NCBI RefSeq assembly: GCF_023091245.1
Contig: NZ_JAHWXN010000001.1
Span: 1,612,001 to 1,676,000, forward strand
Length of the DNA stretch: 64,000 bases
Source of the DNA: Microbacterium croceum
Lineage (GTDB): Bacteria; Actinomycetota; Actinomycetes; Actinomycetales; Microbacteriaceae
Direction of reading: 5' to 3'
The notes under the pieces are model-generated. The model was not told the DNA's origin, did not search any database, and saw only the letters and a list, made by a program, of their open reading frames with translations. Positions within the stretch are counted from its first letter, which is position 1. The number at the start of each line of letters is the position of its first letter. Below are positions 9,090 through 18,557 of the stretch, piece by piece. The position numbers and the translations under genes were made by a program.

Positions 9090-10900
9090 GCTCCGCCATC
9101 ACAGGAACCCAGGACGAGGACCGCTCGCGGTACACCCGCGAGGAGAGCGCGGCGATCCGTCGTCGGTCGCTCCGGCTGCTCGGATCCCTGGTCGGCCCGC
9201 TGAAGCTGCGGATCGTCCTCGCCGCCGCCGTGCTCGTCGTCTCGACCGCACTGCAGGTCGCCGGTCCGATCCTCATCAGCATCGGCCTCGACCGTGCGCT
9301 GCCTGCGGCGATCGACCGGGCCGACTGGATGCCGACGTTCATGATCGGCGGCATCTACCTGCTGGCCGGCGCTCTGGCCGCCGTGTTGATCGCCTGGTAC
9401 GTCATCATCGCCGCCAAGCTCACCCAGGCGGTGCTGCTCGATCTGCGCAAGCGGATCTTCCTGCACACCCAGCGCCTGAGCCTGGAGTTCCACGAGTCGT
9501 ACACGTCCGGCCGCATCATCTCGCGGCAGACCAGCGACCTGGACTCGATCAAGGAGCTCCTCGACGGCGGTCTGAACGAACTCGTCTCCGGCGTGCTCTT
9601 CGGACTCTTCACCTTCATCGCACTGTGCTTCTGGGACTGGCAGTCCGGCCTGATCCTCGCGATCGGCGGGGTGCCGCTGTTCTACCTCATGCGTTGGTTC
9701 TACTCGCGCTCGCAGCTCGTGTACCGCGAGTCCCGTGTGATCAGCGCCAAGGTGATCGTGCAGTTCGTGGAGACCATGACCGGTATCCGCGCGGTGAAGG
9801 CCTTCCGCAAGGAGCCGCGCAACGACGTGGCGTTCCAGGAGGTCGCGGGAGACTACCGCGACGTCAACCGTCGCTCGATGCTCCTGTTCGGCACGTTCGA
9901 GCCCGGACTCATGGGAGTGGCCGCACTCGTGCTCGGCATCGTCGTGCTGTGGGGCGGCATCCGCGTCTCCGAGGGGGCGCTCACGGTCGGTGTGCTGCTG
10001 TCGGCCGTGCTGTACGTGCGCAACTTCTTCGCTCCCATGCAGGAGATCGCGATGTTCCTGAACTCCTACCAGTCCGCCACGGCGGCGCTGGAGAAGGTGT
10101 CGGGCGTGCTCGAGGAGGTGCCGACGGTTCCGGACCCCGAGAAGCCGGTCGACCTGTGGGAGTCGCGCGGACACATCGAGTTCGATGAGGTGACCTTCGG
10201 CTACAACGGCGAGAAGACGATCCTCCCGAACTTCTCGCTCGACATCCCGGCGGGACAGACGATCGCGCTGGTGGGCACGACGGGTGCGGGCAAGTCCACT
10301 CTGGCCAAGCTCATCTCCCGCTTCTACGACCCCTCGCAGGGGCGTGTGACGCTCGACGGCATCGACCTGCGTTCGCTGCACCCGAAGGATCTACGCCGCG
10401 CCATCGTCATGGTGACGCAGGAGGCCTATCTGTTCAGCGGCACGGTGGCCGACAACATCGCGCTCGGCAAGCCCGATGCGACGCTGGATGAGATCAGGGC
10501 GGCGGCCCGCGCGGTCGGCGCCGACGAGTTCATCTCGTCGCTGCCCGACGGCTACGGCACCGACGTGAACAAGCGCGGTGGCCGGGTGTCGGCGGGTCAG
10601 CGTCAGTTGATCTCCTTCGCCAGGGCATTCCTCGCCGACCCGGCGGTGCTGATCCTCGACGAGGCCACGGCCTCGCTCGACATCCCGTCCGAGCGGCTGA
10701 TCCAGGATGCCCTGCAGACGCTGCTGAAGGACCGCACCGCGATCATCATCGCGCACCGTCTGTCGACGGTCGCGATCGCCGACCGGGTGCTGGTGATGGA
10801 GCACGGCGAGATCATCGAGGACGACACCCCCGCCGCGCTGATCGGCGGCACCGGCAAGTTCGCGCAGCTGCACGCGGCCTGGCAGGAGACCCTGGTCTAG
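9086..10900 (+). CDS. Heterodimeric ABC exporter, subunit with catalytic ATP site
   Basis: The 604-residue half-transporter has six membrane helices (about residues 30-330) and an ATPase with Walker [10 protein letters not shown], canonical Q-loop, Walker [13 protein letters not shown] and H-loop IIAHRLST. Its signature is VSAGQRQL instead of LSGGQ. Paired with the upstream subunit this gives one complete ATP site (its own Walker motifs with the partner's LSGGQ) and one degenerate site, the pattern of BmrCD and TM287/288. The two genes overlap by ATGA. A long hairpin follows at 10933. Confidence 0.93.
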   Translation: MSSAITGTQDEDRSRYTREESAAIRRRSLRLLGSLVGPLKLRIVLAAAVLVVSTALQVAGPILISIGLDRALPAAIDRADWMPTFMIGGIYLLAGALAAVLIAWYVIIAAKLTQAVLLDLRKRIFLHTQRLSLEFHESYTSGRIISRQTSDLDSIKELLDGGLNELVSGVLFGLFTFIALCFWDWQSGLILAIGGVPLFYLMRWFYSRSQLVYRESRVISAKVIVQFVETMTGIRAVKAFRKEPRNDVAFQEVAGDYRDVNRRSMLLFGTFEPGLMGVAALVLGIVVLWGGIRVSEGALTVGVLLSAVLYVRNFFAPMQEIAMFLNSYQSATAALEKVSGVLEEVPTVPDPEKPVDLWESRGHIEFDEVTFGYNGEKTILPNFSLDIPAGQTIALVGTTGAGKSTLAKLISRFYDPSQGRVTLDGIDLRSLHPKDLRRAIVMVTQEAYLFSGTVADNIALGKPDATLDEIRAAARAVGADEFISSLPDGYGTDVNKRGGRVSAGQRQLISFARAFLADPAVLILDEATASLDIPSERLIQDALQTLLKDRTAIIIAHRLSTVAIADRVLVMEHGEIIEDDTPAALIGGTGKFAQLHAAWQETLV

Positions 10901-10909
10901 GTTCGCCGC

Positions 10910-10924
10910 GCAGGTTCCGCGGCC
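10910..10924. repeat. Single copy of the 15-base repeat found beside the DUF559 gene
   Basis: GCAGGTTCCGCGGCC differs by one base from GCAGGTTCTGCGGCC at 11993-12007, in the same orientation. A partial reverse copy, GGCCGCAGAA, lies at 10978-10987. The DUF559 gene lies between these two sets. Confidence 0.5.
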
Positions 10925-10932
10925 TTTGTGAA

Positions 10933-10969
10933 GTTCGGCGGCCACATCGTGCGGATGTGGCCGCCGAAC
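10933..10969. terminator. Terminator-like hairpin after the ABC exporter operon
   Basis: A perfect 16-bp stem (GTTCGGCGGCCACATC at 10933-10948 with its complement at 10954-10969) closes a five-base loop. No T-tract follows, which is usual for GC-rich actinobacteria. The exporter and the DUF559 gene converge on it, so it may end transcription from both sides. Confidence 0.75.
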
Positions 10970-11000
10970 GTGCATCCGGCCGCAGAAGTGTCGACGCCGG

Positions 11001-11852
11001 TCACCGCGTGCGCGTCGCCGGAGGGAGGTGCAGCCCGCGTGCGATGGCCGCAGCGACCGTGCGCTCGACGCCTGCCCAGTCGTGCAGGATCTGCGCGTAG
11101 GTGAATCGGATCACGGTGTATCCGCGCAACCGGAGTTCGGCGTCGTGCGCGACATCCCGGCCGCGGTCGGCAGAGCGAGAGTGATGGGCGAAGCCGTCGA
11201 GCTGGATCACCAGGTGGCTCCCGAGCACGACATCCACATCATGTCCGGCGAGGCGCACCTGCTGGCGGATCGGGATGCCCCAGCCGCTCAGACGTACGAC
11301 GAAGACGGTCTCCAGGCCCGAATCCGACCTTCCGCGGACGGCATGGGCGAGTTCGCGTGACGCGCGATCGCGCCAGCGCACCGCCCGCAGTGATGCGACG
11401 TCGAGGGACTCCCGCCTCATCGCCGATTCCCAGATCGTCATCGCGTCCTCGAAAACGAAGCATCGCGCGACGTGAGCCAGCGCATCCTCGATGGATGCCA
11501 CCAGGGCTCTGGGCCCGGCATCGACCAGAGGCTCGGACCAGTGCAGCACCGCGTCGCCGGCGTGGCGATGCGCGTTCGTCCCGACGTGCAGATGGGTTCC
11601 GGCGGGCGCATCCTCGGGAATCCACCATTCCCTTCGCCGGGCGAGCGAGACGCACGTGACCCTGGCGGATGCGGCGGCGGCCGCGCGGAGATCCTGTGGC
11701 GCAGCCGCTGTGACGATCCATTTCGCACGGATGCGCTCCACCTCACTCTCGCGTATCGCCGCTCTGATCCGGGACGGCGGATACCCATGCTCGCGCGCAT
11801 CCTCACGGTGCGCGATGCCGCCTCGAGTCGTCATCCAGGTCTTCAGGTCCAT
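11001..11852 (-). CDS. DUF559 endonuclease-like protein with AbiEi-like N-terminal domain
   Basis: The 283-residue protein starts MDLKTWM at an ATG at 11852. The N-terminal 60 residues (TTRGGIAHREDAREHGYPPSRIRAAIRES broken by loops) resemble the winged-helix 'AbiEi antitoxin-like' segment often found before DUF559. The last 110 residues match DUF559, a Vsr/PD-(D/E)xK-like fold: DVDVVLG, then VIQLDGFAHH, RGRDVAHDAELRLRGY and VIRFTYAQI. The usual glutamate before LDG (VEVDG) is glutamine here, which might reduce nuclease activity. The cellular role is unknown. It is bracketed by related 15-base repeats, with an array of them on its 5' side. Confidence 0.8.
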   Translation of the reverse strand: MDLKTWMTTRGGIAHREDAREHGYPPSRIRAAIRESEVERIRAKWIVTAAAPQDLRAAAAASARVTCVSLARRREWWIPEDAPAGTHLHVGTNAHRHAGDAVLHWSEPLVDAGPRALVASIEDALAHVARCFVFEDAMTIWESAMRRESLDVASLRAVRWRDRASRELAHAVRGRSDSGLETVFVVRLSGWGIPIRQQVRLAGHDVDVVLGSHLVIQLDGFAHHSRSADRGRDVAHDAELRLRGYTVIRFTYAQILHDWAGVERTVAAAIARGLHLPPATRTR

Positions 11853-11990
11853 CCCGACAGGATCGAGTCCTGCGGCTCGCTCCGATGACGGTCTGCGCGG
11901 TGTCTGTGCACAGGTGTGCGCGGGATGCCGATGTGCAGAGCCACTGGGCGCCGGTGGGGCCGAGCTCGCGGCGGCCGGAATGACGGAGGG

Positions 11991-12101
11991 ATGCAGGTTC
12001 TGCGGCCAGAGGCCGCAGAACCTGCATGAGGCCGCAGAACCTGCATGAGGCCGCAGAACCTGCATGAGGCCGCAGAACCTGCATGAGGCCGCAGAACCTG
12101 C
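11991..12101. repeat. Palindrome plus five tandem copies of a 19-base repeat
   Basis: The array begins with a perfect 17-bp inverted repeat, ATGCAGGTTCTGCGGCC (11991-12007), three bases, and its complement (12011-12027). The right arm is the first of five tandem units GGCCGCAGAACCTGCATGA, at 12011, 12030, 12049, 12068 and 12087; the last is cut to 15 bases. The units touch each other without spacers. The array fills the 302-base gap between the divergent DUF559 gene and the gene at 12155. Nothing else is seen in this gap apart from a likely -10 box. Confidence 0.95.
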
Positions 12102-12142
12102 GCGGGGCCCTTCGGGGCAGTCTGCGACCGGGGGGCACTGGG

Positions 12143-12148
12143 TAGCAT
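12143..12148 (+). promoter_or_regulatory. Candidate -10 box, leaderless start of the gene at 12155
   Basis: TAGCAT stands six bases before the ATG, with no Shine-Dalgarno. This is the same TAnnnT-n6-ATG arrangement seen at 26282 and 41242. Confidence 0.4.
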
Positions 12149-12154
12149 CGAAGC

Positions 12155-12973
12155 ATGGACCCGTTGATGCTCGTCGCCGAGTGGTGGTGGATCGCGCCGG
12201 TCGCGGCCGGCGGGGTCACGGCGGGGGTGATCGGCGTCCGTCACCGCTCCCGCTCAAGCGGCCGACGTCTCGCGGTCGACGCAGCTCGTCATGATCTGAA
12301 GATCGCGCAGACGGCGATCGTCGAGAAGAAGGCCGCCGTCAAGGTCGCCAGGGCCGACGTGGCGCAGGTGTCCGCCGAGCGCGCGGCCCGCCGGGCGACG
12401 CCGGAGCAGGTCGCCAGCGCCAAGCGGATGCTGCGCGACGCCGAGCGCGATGTGAAGGCGGCAGCAGCAGACATCAGAGCCCGCCAGGCGCGACTGCAGG
12501 CGGCGCGGGCGGCCATCCCGGCGGCGTCCGCCCCTCGACCGCTCGACCGGCTGCGATCCGAGCACGACGCGATCGTGGTGCAGTGGATGCAGTACGAGAC
12601 CGACCCGTCGCGCCAGATCGCCTACCCCGCCATGACCGATGTGAAGCAGCCCACGACGGCCGCGTACCTGCGCGCGGCAGGGCGTGCGACCGATCTGCGT
12701 CGCGAGGCGGGCGATCGGCCGACGCCGGCGGAGTTCGCGGCTTACCGCGACGGTGTGGCGCAGCTCGCGCGGGCGTTCGAGATCGCCGAGCACGCCGCCC
12801 GCGTCGCGGCGGGGGAGCGGCCCGCAGCGCCCGCATGGCACGACGCGGCGCAGGACGCGATCAGCCGTTCCGCCGAGGCCATCGACCGGGCCGCCGAAGC
12901 CGCAGCGACAGCCTTCACCGCGTGGACGGCGCGGGGACGCAAGCCCCCGCGCCCCCCGCGCGACGACACCTGA
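12155..12973 (+). CDS. Uncharacterised membrane-anchored coiled-coil protein
   Basis: I do not recognise this 272-residue protein. Residues 9-28 form one membrane helix (WWWIAPVAAGGVTAGVIGV), then basic residues (RHRSRSSGRR) that favour a cytoplasmic C-terminus. Residues 40-130 are rich in Ala, Arg, Glu and Lys with heptad-like spacing and should form a coiled coil. Residues 135-270 look like an alpha-helical domain with a conserved-looking core (HDAIVVQWMQYETDPSRQI), ending in a basic proline-rich tail. It stands alone, ending seven bases from the convergent beta-glucosidase gene. Confidence 0.75.
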   Translation: MDPLMLVAEWWWIAPVAAGGVTAGVIGVRHRSRSSGRRLAVDAARHDLKIAQTAIVEKKAAVKVARADVAQVSAERAARRATPEQVASAKRMLRDAERDVKAAAADIRARQARLQAARAAIPAASAPRPLDRLRSEHDAIVVQWMQYETDPSRQIAYPAMTDVKQPTTAAYLRAAGRATDLRREAGDRPTPAEFAAYRDGVAQLARAFEIAEHAARVAAGERPAAPAWHDAAQDAISRSAEAIDRAAEAAATAFTAWTARGRKPPRPPRDDT

Positions 12974-12979
12974 GCTGCG

Positions 12980-14419
12980 CTATGCGCCCACTGTCCGGGT
13001 GCGCACCAGCTCCCGGTACCAGTGACCCGAGTCCTTGATCGTGCGCTCGAGCGAGTCGAAGTCGACGCGCACGATGCCGAAGCGCTTGGCGTAGCCGTAG
13101 CCCCACTCGAAGTTGTCCAGCAGCGACCACACGAAGTAGCCGCGCAGGTCGACGCCGCGCTCGAGTGCACGGTGCGCGGCCGTGAAGTGACGCCGCAGGT
13201 AGTCCGTGCGCAGGGGGTCGGGCACGGAGCCGTCGTCGGCGACCTCGTCATCGAACGCGGCGCCGTTCTCGGTGACCATGAGCGGCTGCGCGGGGAACTG
13301 CTCCGACAGTGACACCAACAGCTCCTCCAGGCCCTCCGGCGCGATGTTCCAACCCATCGCCGTGTACGGCCCCGGCTGTTCGACGAACTCCACGATCCGG
13401 TCGCTGCCCGGCCAGGCGGTGCCGCCGGTGGTGCCCTTGTGCCCGTCGTTCTGCTGCTGCTCAGAGACGCCGTCCCACAGCCGCACGGTCGCGGTGGAGT
13501 AGTAGTTCACGCCCAGCACGTCGATCGGCTGGTTGATCGTGGCGAGATCGCCGTCTGCCACGAAGCTCCAGTCGGTGACCTCCGCAGTATCAGCAAGGAG
13601 ATCGGCCGGGTATTCCCCGCGCAGCATCGGACCGGTGAACGCGCGGTTGGCAAGAGCGTCGATGCGGCGAACGGCCTCGGACGAGCCCTCCCCCTGCCCT
13701 CGGAGCACGTGGAAGTTCAAGGTCACCGAGTAGTCGGGGTCGCCGGTCGAGGTCGCCCGCAGCGCCTGCACCGCGCGCCCGTGGGCGAGGTTCAGATGGT
13801 GCACGGCGGAGAGCGCGGCTGCCGGCTCGTGCCGCCCGGGGGCGTGACCGCCCTGACCGTAGCCGAGGTAGGCGGAGCACCAGGGCTCGTTGAGCGTGGT
13901 CCAGGTATGCACGCGATCGCCCAGCGCGGTGCCCATGATCTCGGCGTAGCGCTCGAAGGCGTCGGTGGTGGCACGAGCCGTCCAGCCGCCGGCATCCTCC
14001 AGGTACTGGGGGAGGTCCCAGTGATACAGCGTCGCCACAGGGCGGATGCCGCGTGCGAGCAGTCCGTCGACCAGGCGCGAGTAGAAGTCGATCCCCGCCT
14101 GGTTGACGTCGCCTGCGGCGGTGGGGACGATGCGCGGCCACGCGATCGAGAAGCGGTACGCCTGCAGACCGAGGTCCGCCATCAGGTCGAGGTCCTCGTC
14201 GACGCGGTGGTAGTGGTCGCACGCCACGTCGCCCGTGTCGCCGTTCCAGACCTTGCCCGGGGTCCTGCTGAACGTGTCCCAGATCGAGGGCGTACGGCCG
14301 TCCTCGGCCGCGGCGCCCTCGATCTGGTACGAGGCGGTCGCGGAACCGAACGTGAAGCCCTCGGGGAACACGAGTCCGGATCCGCGGTAGTCGTCGCGCG
14401 GTGTGAGCGGCGTGGTCAT
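12980..14419 (-). CDS. GH1 beta-glucosidase
   Basis: The 479-residue protein has the GH1 N-terminal signature [14 protein letters not shown] (22-35), the acid/base glutamate E178 in TLNEP and the nucleophile E384 in VTENG, and the C-terminal [14 protein letters not shown] aglycone-site motif. No signal peptide is seen, so it acts in the cytoplasm on imported oligosaccharides. It overlaps the alpha-xylosidase gene by four bases and is last in the LacI-controlled importer operon. With GH31 it would take xyloglucan oligosaccharides apart stepwise. Substrates with beta-glucosyl or beta-galactosyl ends are both possible. Confidence 0.94.
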   Translation of the reverse strand: MTTPLTPRDDYRGSGLVFPEGFTFGSATASYQIEGAAAEDGRTPSIWDTFSRTPGKVWNGDTGDVACDHYHRVDEDLDLMADLGLQAYRFSIAWPRIVPTAAGDVNQAGIDFYSRLVDGLLARGIRPVATLYHWDLPQYLEDAGGWTARATTDAFERYAEIMGTALGDRVHTWTTLNEPWCSAYLGYGQGGHAPGRHEPAAALSAVHHLNLAHGRAVQALRATSTGDPDYSVTLNFHVLRGQGEGSSEAVRRIDALANRAFTGPMLRGEYPADLLADTAEVTDWSFVADGDLATINQPIDVLGVNYYSTATVRLWDGVSEQQQNDGHKGTTGGTAWPGSDRIVEFVEQPGPYTAMGWNIAPEGLEELLVSLSEQFPAQPLMVTENGAAFDDEVADDGSVPDPLRTDYLRRHFTAAHRALERGVDLRGYFVWSLLDNFEWGYGYAKRFGIVRVDFDSLERTIKDSGHWYRELVRTRTVGA

Positions 14420-16650
14420 TCGGTGATCTCCTCGAGGTCGACGGTGTAGGTCTCGGCGCGGCCAGAGGGATCGGTCACGGTCACCGAGGCGGTGCCGGTG
14501 CCGCCCGCGAAGACACGCAGCTGCAGTCCGTCATGGTAGTCGTACTCCGGGCCGTCCACACGGGAACCCCAGGGCAGCACGGTGCCGGGGCGCACGTACA
14601 GCGGCAGGGAGTCGAAGCCGTGCCTCTCCCGTCGCCACGTGCCGCCGGTCACGCGCTCGCCGGTCAACAGCGTCGTCCACTCCCCGGCCGGCAGGTAGAA
14701 CTCGACCTCGCCGTCGGCCGAGAACACCGGAGCGACGAGCAGGCTCGAGCCCAGCATGTACTGCCGATCCAGATAGCCGGCGGCAGGGTCGTCGGGGAAC
14801 TCGAGCGCCATCGGCCGCATCAACGGCACACCCGTGCGTGCGGCATCCAGCCCGTGCTGGTACAGGTACGGCATCAGCCGCATCTTCAGGTGCGTGAAGC
14901 GGCGGGTGACCTCCACGGCCTCATCGTCGAACGCCCACGGCACCCGGTAGGAGCTCGAGCCGTGGAACCGGGAATGCGAGCCGAGCAGACCGAACGCGGT
15001 CCAGCGCTTGAAGACGCCGGCATCAGGGGTCCCCTCGAAGCCGCCGATGTCGTGGCTCCAGAACGCGAAGCCGCTCAGGGCGAGCGAGAGCCCGCCGCGC
15101 AGGGTCTCCGCCATCGACGTGTAGGTCGAGGTGGAGTCGCCGCCCCAGTGCACCGGCATGCTCTGTCCTCCGGCCGTCGCCGACCGCGCGAACAGCACGG
15201 CGTCGCCTTCACCCCGCGCATCCGTGAGCACCTCGAACACCGCGCGGTTGTAGAGGTCGGTATAGCGGTTGTGCATGCGCTCGGGGTCCGCGCCATCCGT
15301 CCAGACGACATCGGTGGGGATGCGCTCGCCGAAGTCGGTCTTGAAGCAGTCGACGCCCTGGGCGACCAGGCGCCGCAGGTGCCCCTGGTACCACGCGGTC
15401 GCGTCGGGGTTCGTGAAGTCGACCAGGCCCATGCCGGCCTGCCACAGGTCCCACTGCCACACCGAGCCGTCGGCGCGCCGCACCAGGAAGCCTTGATCCG
15501 CGGCCTCCCGGAACAGCGGGGAGCGCTGTGCGATGTACGGGTTGATCCAGACGCAGACGCGCAGGTCCTTCTCATGCAGGCGCGACAGCATCCCGTCGGG
15601 ATCGGGGAAGACCCGCGGATCCCACTCGAAGTCGCACCAGTTGAACTCGCGCATCCAGAAGCAGTCGAAGTGGAACACCGACACCGGCAGCTCACGTGCC
15701 GCCATCTCGTCGATGAAGGAGTTCACGGTCTGCTCGTCGTAGTCGGTGGTGAAGCTCGTCGACAGCCACAGGCCGTAGGACCAGGCGGGCACGATCGGCG
15801 GTCGACCGGTGAGCGCGGTGTAGCGCCCGAGCACGTCCTTGGGCGTGGGGCCCGCGATCACGAAGTACTCCAGCTGTTCGCCCGACACCGAGAACTGCAC
15901 GCGCTCGACCGCCTCGGAACCGATCTCGTAGGAGACATGCCCCGGGTCATTGACCAGCACGCCGTAACCGCGGTTGGACAGGTGGAAAGGCACGTTCTTG
16001 TACGCCTGCTCGGAGGAGGTACCGCCGTCGGCGTTCCATACCTCCACCGACTGTCCGTTCTTGACGAGGGGGCCGAAGCGCTCGCCGAGTCCGTAGATCA
16101 GCTCGCCGACGCCCAGGTCGAGCTGCTCGTGCACGAAGGTGGTGGCCACGGGCGTTCCCCCGCCCTGTCGGGCATTGCTGACGATGCCGGGGTCGACCTG
16201 CGCATCCGCGGTCAGCTGCACGTAGCCCTGGGCCTTGCTGCCGCTGCCGGTGACCCGTCGCCCGTCGACCTCGTAGGAGAGGTCCCACGGAGCGCCGGGG
16301 GAGACCTTGGCCACGAGGCTTCCGGCATCGAGCACTCCGCCGGCTGCCGAGACGGAGACGCCTGCCGCACCGGCACGGGCGCCGGGAAGCGTGAACCCGC
16401 CGTGCCAGCGCCCACCGGTGTGATGCGCGATGCGTACACGGATGACGCCCTCGGCGGGCGACGACAGCGTGGTCGTCAGCACCGGCCGGTTGAGCACGTC
16501 TCCGCGCTTGCCGATCGCCATGGTGGGGGCGGTGATGACGATGCCCGGGCCGTCGGGGGTGTCTGCGGTCTCGGCGATGTCGTAGGCCTCTTGCGCGTAC
16601 AGCGCCGTGACGCCGGGGCGCAGCTGCCAGAACCCGTCGGTGAACTTCAT
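14416..16650 (-). CDS. yicI: GH31 alpha-xylosidase
   Basis: The 744-residue protein resembles E. coli YicI throughout. The nucleophile D439 stands in [12 protein letters not shown] and the acid/base D505 in HWGGDSTS, the same 66-residue distance as D416/D482 of YicI. Other family blocks are [29 protein letters not shown] and YLDRQYMLG. The enzyme should release alpha-xylose from isoprimeverose and related xyloglucan fragments in the cytoplasm. Its ATG shares one base with the stop of the upstream permease gene (TAATG), so translation is coupled. Confidence 0.94.
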   Translation of the reverse strand: MKFTDGFWQLRPGVTALYAQEAYDIAETADTPDGPGIVITAPTMAIGKRGDVLNRPVLTTTLSSPAEGVIRVRIAHHTGGRWHGGFTLPGARAGAAGVSVSAAGGVLDAGSLVAKVSPGAPWDLSYEVDGRRVTGSGSKAQGYVQLTADAQVDPGIVSNARQGGGTPVATTFVHEQLDLGVGELIYGLGERFGPLVKNGQSVEVWNADGGTSSEQAYKNVPFHLSNRGYGVLVNDPGHVSYEIGSEAVERVQFSVSGEQLEYFVIAGPTPKDVLGRYTALTGRPPIVPAWSYGLWLSTSFTTDYDEQTVNSFIDEMAARELPVSVFHFDCFWMREFNWCDFEWDPRVFPDPDGMLSRLHEKDLRVCVWINPYIAQRSPLFREAADQGFLVRRADGSVWQWDLWQAGMGLVDFTNPDATAWYQGHLRRLVAQGVDCFKTDFGERIPTDVVWTDGADPERMHNRYTDLYNRAVFEVLTDARGEGDAVLFARSATAGGQSMPVHWGGDSTSTYTSMAETLRGGLSLALSGFAFWSHDIGGFEGTPDAGVFKRWTAFGLLGSHSRFHGSSSYRVPWAFDDEAVEVTRRFTHLKMRLMPYLYQHGLDAARTGVPLMRPMALEFPDDPAAGYLDRQYMLGSSLLVAPVFSADGEVEFYLPAGEWTTLLTGERVTGGTWRRERHGFDSLPLYVRPGTVLPWGSRVDGPEYDYHDGLQLRVFAGGTGTASVTVTDPSGRAETYTVDLEEITE

Positions 16651-17540
16651 TACTTGACTGCTCCTGCCGTGATGCCACGCGTCAGCGTGCGCTGGAAGAT
16701 GAGGAAGAAGATGAGCGTGGGAATGATGCCCAGCAGTGCCGAGGCGCTCGTCGTGGTGACGTCCATGAGCCGGTCGCCCTGCAGCACGCTGATCGCGACC
16801 GGAACCGTCTGGTTGGCGTTCGAGGCGAGGAAGGTCAGCGGGATCAGGAACTCGTTCCACGTCCAGATGAAGAAGAAGATGAGCAGCACCGACAGGGTCG
16901 GACGACTGATCGGGAAGACCACGCGCCACAGGATCTGCCAGCGCGTCGCCCCGTCGAGCGATGCCGCTTCGAGGATCTCCTTGGGGAAGGTGCCGTAGAC
17001 CGAGGAGAGCAGGTATGTGCCGAAGGCCGCCTGGATCACCGTGAACACGATGATCACCGCCCACACGTTGTCGTAGAGCCCGACGGATTTGAACATGTAG
17101 TACAGCGGGTAGAGCAGCGCTTCCTGCGGGAGCAGGTTCGCGAGCAGGAAGAGCAGCACGATCCACGAGCGGCCGCGGACACGACCGATGCCGATCGCGA
17201 AGGCGTTGAGCATCGAGATCACGACGGCGAGCACCGCGACGATGCCGGAGATGAAGATCGAGTTCCAGACCTTCTCGGGGAAGTTGACGCGCTCCCAGAA
17301 CTTGGTGATGCCGCCGAAGTCGAGCGTCTCGGGGAAGGCGAGCGGCCCGGAGGTCGCGTAGTCGACGGGCGACTTGAACGAGTTCACCAGCACGAGGTAG
17401 AACGGCGCGATCACCAGCAGGGCGCCCACGATGACGAGCGCCAGGAGCAGCCAGTCCACCGGGCGTTTCTTGGTCATGCCCCCACGGGGGCGGCTCTTGC
17501 CCGGCTTTCCGGTCACGATGGCAGTCGTGGCGTGCATCAC
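16650..17540 (-). CDS. ABC sugar transporter permease (MalG type)
   Basis: The 296-residue inner-membrane protein has six predicted helices and the coupling-helix motif of this family (EAASLDGATRWQILWRVVFP, around residues 190-210). It begins MMHATTAIV, with a basic cytoplasmic N-terminus before the first helix at residue 30. It pairs with the permease encoded just upstream, with an ATGA overlap. No ATPase gene is present in the operon; a shared MsiK-type ATPase elsewhere would be needed, as is common in actinobacteria. Confidence 0.93.
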   Translation of the reverse strand: MMHATTAIVTGKPGKSRPRGGMTKKRPVDWLLLALVIVGALLVIAPFYLVLVNSFKSPVDYATSGPLAFPETLDFGGITKFWERVNFPEKVWNSIFISGIVAVLAVVISMLNAFAIGIGRVRGRSWIVLLFLLANLLPQEALLYPLYYMFKSVGLYDNVWAVIIVFTVIQAAFGTYLLSSVYGTFPKEILEAASLDGATRWQILWRVVFPISRPTLSVLLIFFFIWTWNEFLIPLTFLASNANQTVPVAISVLQGDRLMDVTTTSASALLGIIPTLIFFLIFQRTLTRGITAGAVK

Positions 17541-18499
17541 AGGCCCGCCCTTTCCTTGCGTTCGAGGGAGTTCTGCACGCGGATGAAGATGATCGACACG
17601 ATGACCACGACGATCGTGAGCACGGTGGCGATGGTGGCGCCGTAGCCGACGTTCCGCTTGGTGAAGAACTCCTGGTAGGCGTAGTAGGCGGGCACCAGGG
17701 TTGCGCCGGCGGGTCCGCCGCGGGTGATGATGTAGACCGGTCCGAAGACCTTGAGCGCCGCGATCGTGCAGGTCAGGGTGACCACGAAGATCTCCGGACG
17801 GATGATGCTCATCGTGATGGCGGTGAAGCGCTGCAGCCAGTTGGCGCCGTCGAGCTCGGCCGCCTCGTAGAGCTCGGGGTCGACGCGCTGGAGCGCCGCC
17901 ATGAACACGACGACCGGATAGCCCAGCTGCACCCAGACCATGACGAGCATCAGCACGATCAGGGCCGACGGCATCTGCCCCAGCCAGTCAAAGGCCGGGA
18001 CGCCGAACGCGCCGAGGATCTGGTTGAGGGCGCCATCGCCGCCCGGGCGTACGATCCAGCCGATCACGATGCCGGCGACGGCGATCGGCAGGATCTGCGG
18101 GAGGTAGTAGGTCGCCCGCAGGAAGGCGCCGACCTTGCCGCCGAACTTGCGTCCGACGACGTCGAACAGGAGCGCGGCGACGATCAGCCCGACGATCGTC
18201 GGCACGACCACCATCGCGAGGATCATCCATACGGAGTTCGTGAACGATGTCCAGAAGTCGCTGTCGGTCAGGATCTTCTGCCAGTTCCCGAGGCCGATGA
18301 ACTCGGGGGTGCGCACGCCCTTCCACTTCGTGAAGGTGAGGTACACGTTCCAGAGGAGCGGCACGATGACGATGACCAGCAGCAGCACGAAGCCGGGGAG
18401 CAGGTAGAGCCAGTAGCCGCCTGTCCCTCCGCTGCGCTGCGGGATCGACGGTTCTTCCGGGGGGAGCGCCGTACGGCGCTCACGGGTGGCGAGAGACAT
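17537..18499 (-). CDS. ABC sugar transporter permease (MalF type)
   Basis: The 320-residue protein has a basic N-terminus and six membrane helices (first at about residues 33-55), with the EAA loop ELYEAAELDGANWLQRFTAITMS. The ATG at 18499 is chosen because GGAG lies six bases before it; an in-frame TTG at 18505 would abut the ribosome site. It forms the channel of the importer with the next permease. Confidence 0.93.
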   Translation of the reverse strand: MSLATRERRTALPPEEPSIPQRSGGTGGYWLYLLPGFVLLLVIVIVPLLWNVYLTFTKWKGVRTPEFIGLGNWQKILTDSDFWTSFTNSVWMILAMVVVPTIVGLIVAALLFDVVGRKFGGKVGAFLRATYYLPQILPIAVAGIVIGWIVRPGGDGALNQILGAFGVPAFDWLGQMPSALIVLMLVMVWVQLGYPVVVFMAALQRVDPELYEAAELDGANWLQRFTAITMSIIRPEIFVVTLTCTIAALKVFGPVYIITRGGPAGATLVPAYYAYQEFFTKRNVGYGATIATVLTIVVVIVSIIFIRVQNSLERKERAGL

Positions 18500-18517
18500 G
18501 TTCAACTCCAGGAGGAT

Positions 18518-18548
18518 GCGGGGGCGGCGCCGTCAGGGCCGCCCCCGC
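18518..18548 (-). terminator. Intercistronic hairpin between binding-protein and permease genes
   Basis: An 11-bp perfect stem (GCGGGGGCGGC at 18518-18528 with its complement at 18538-18548) has a nine-base loop, just after the binding-protein stop and before the permease ribosome site. Such hairpins usually lower expression of the membrane genes relative to the binding protein by partial termination or by protecting the upstream mRNA. Confidence 0.7.
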
Positions 18549-18557
18549 GGATATGGA

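Noticed and set aside
12011..12101. Possible CRISPR array
   Set aside because: The 19-base units are contiguous with no spacers, and no cas gene is present.
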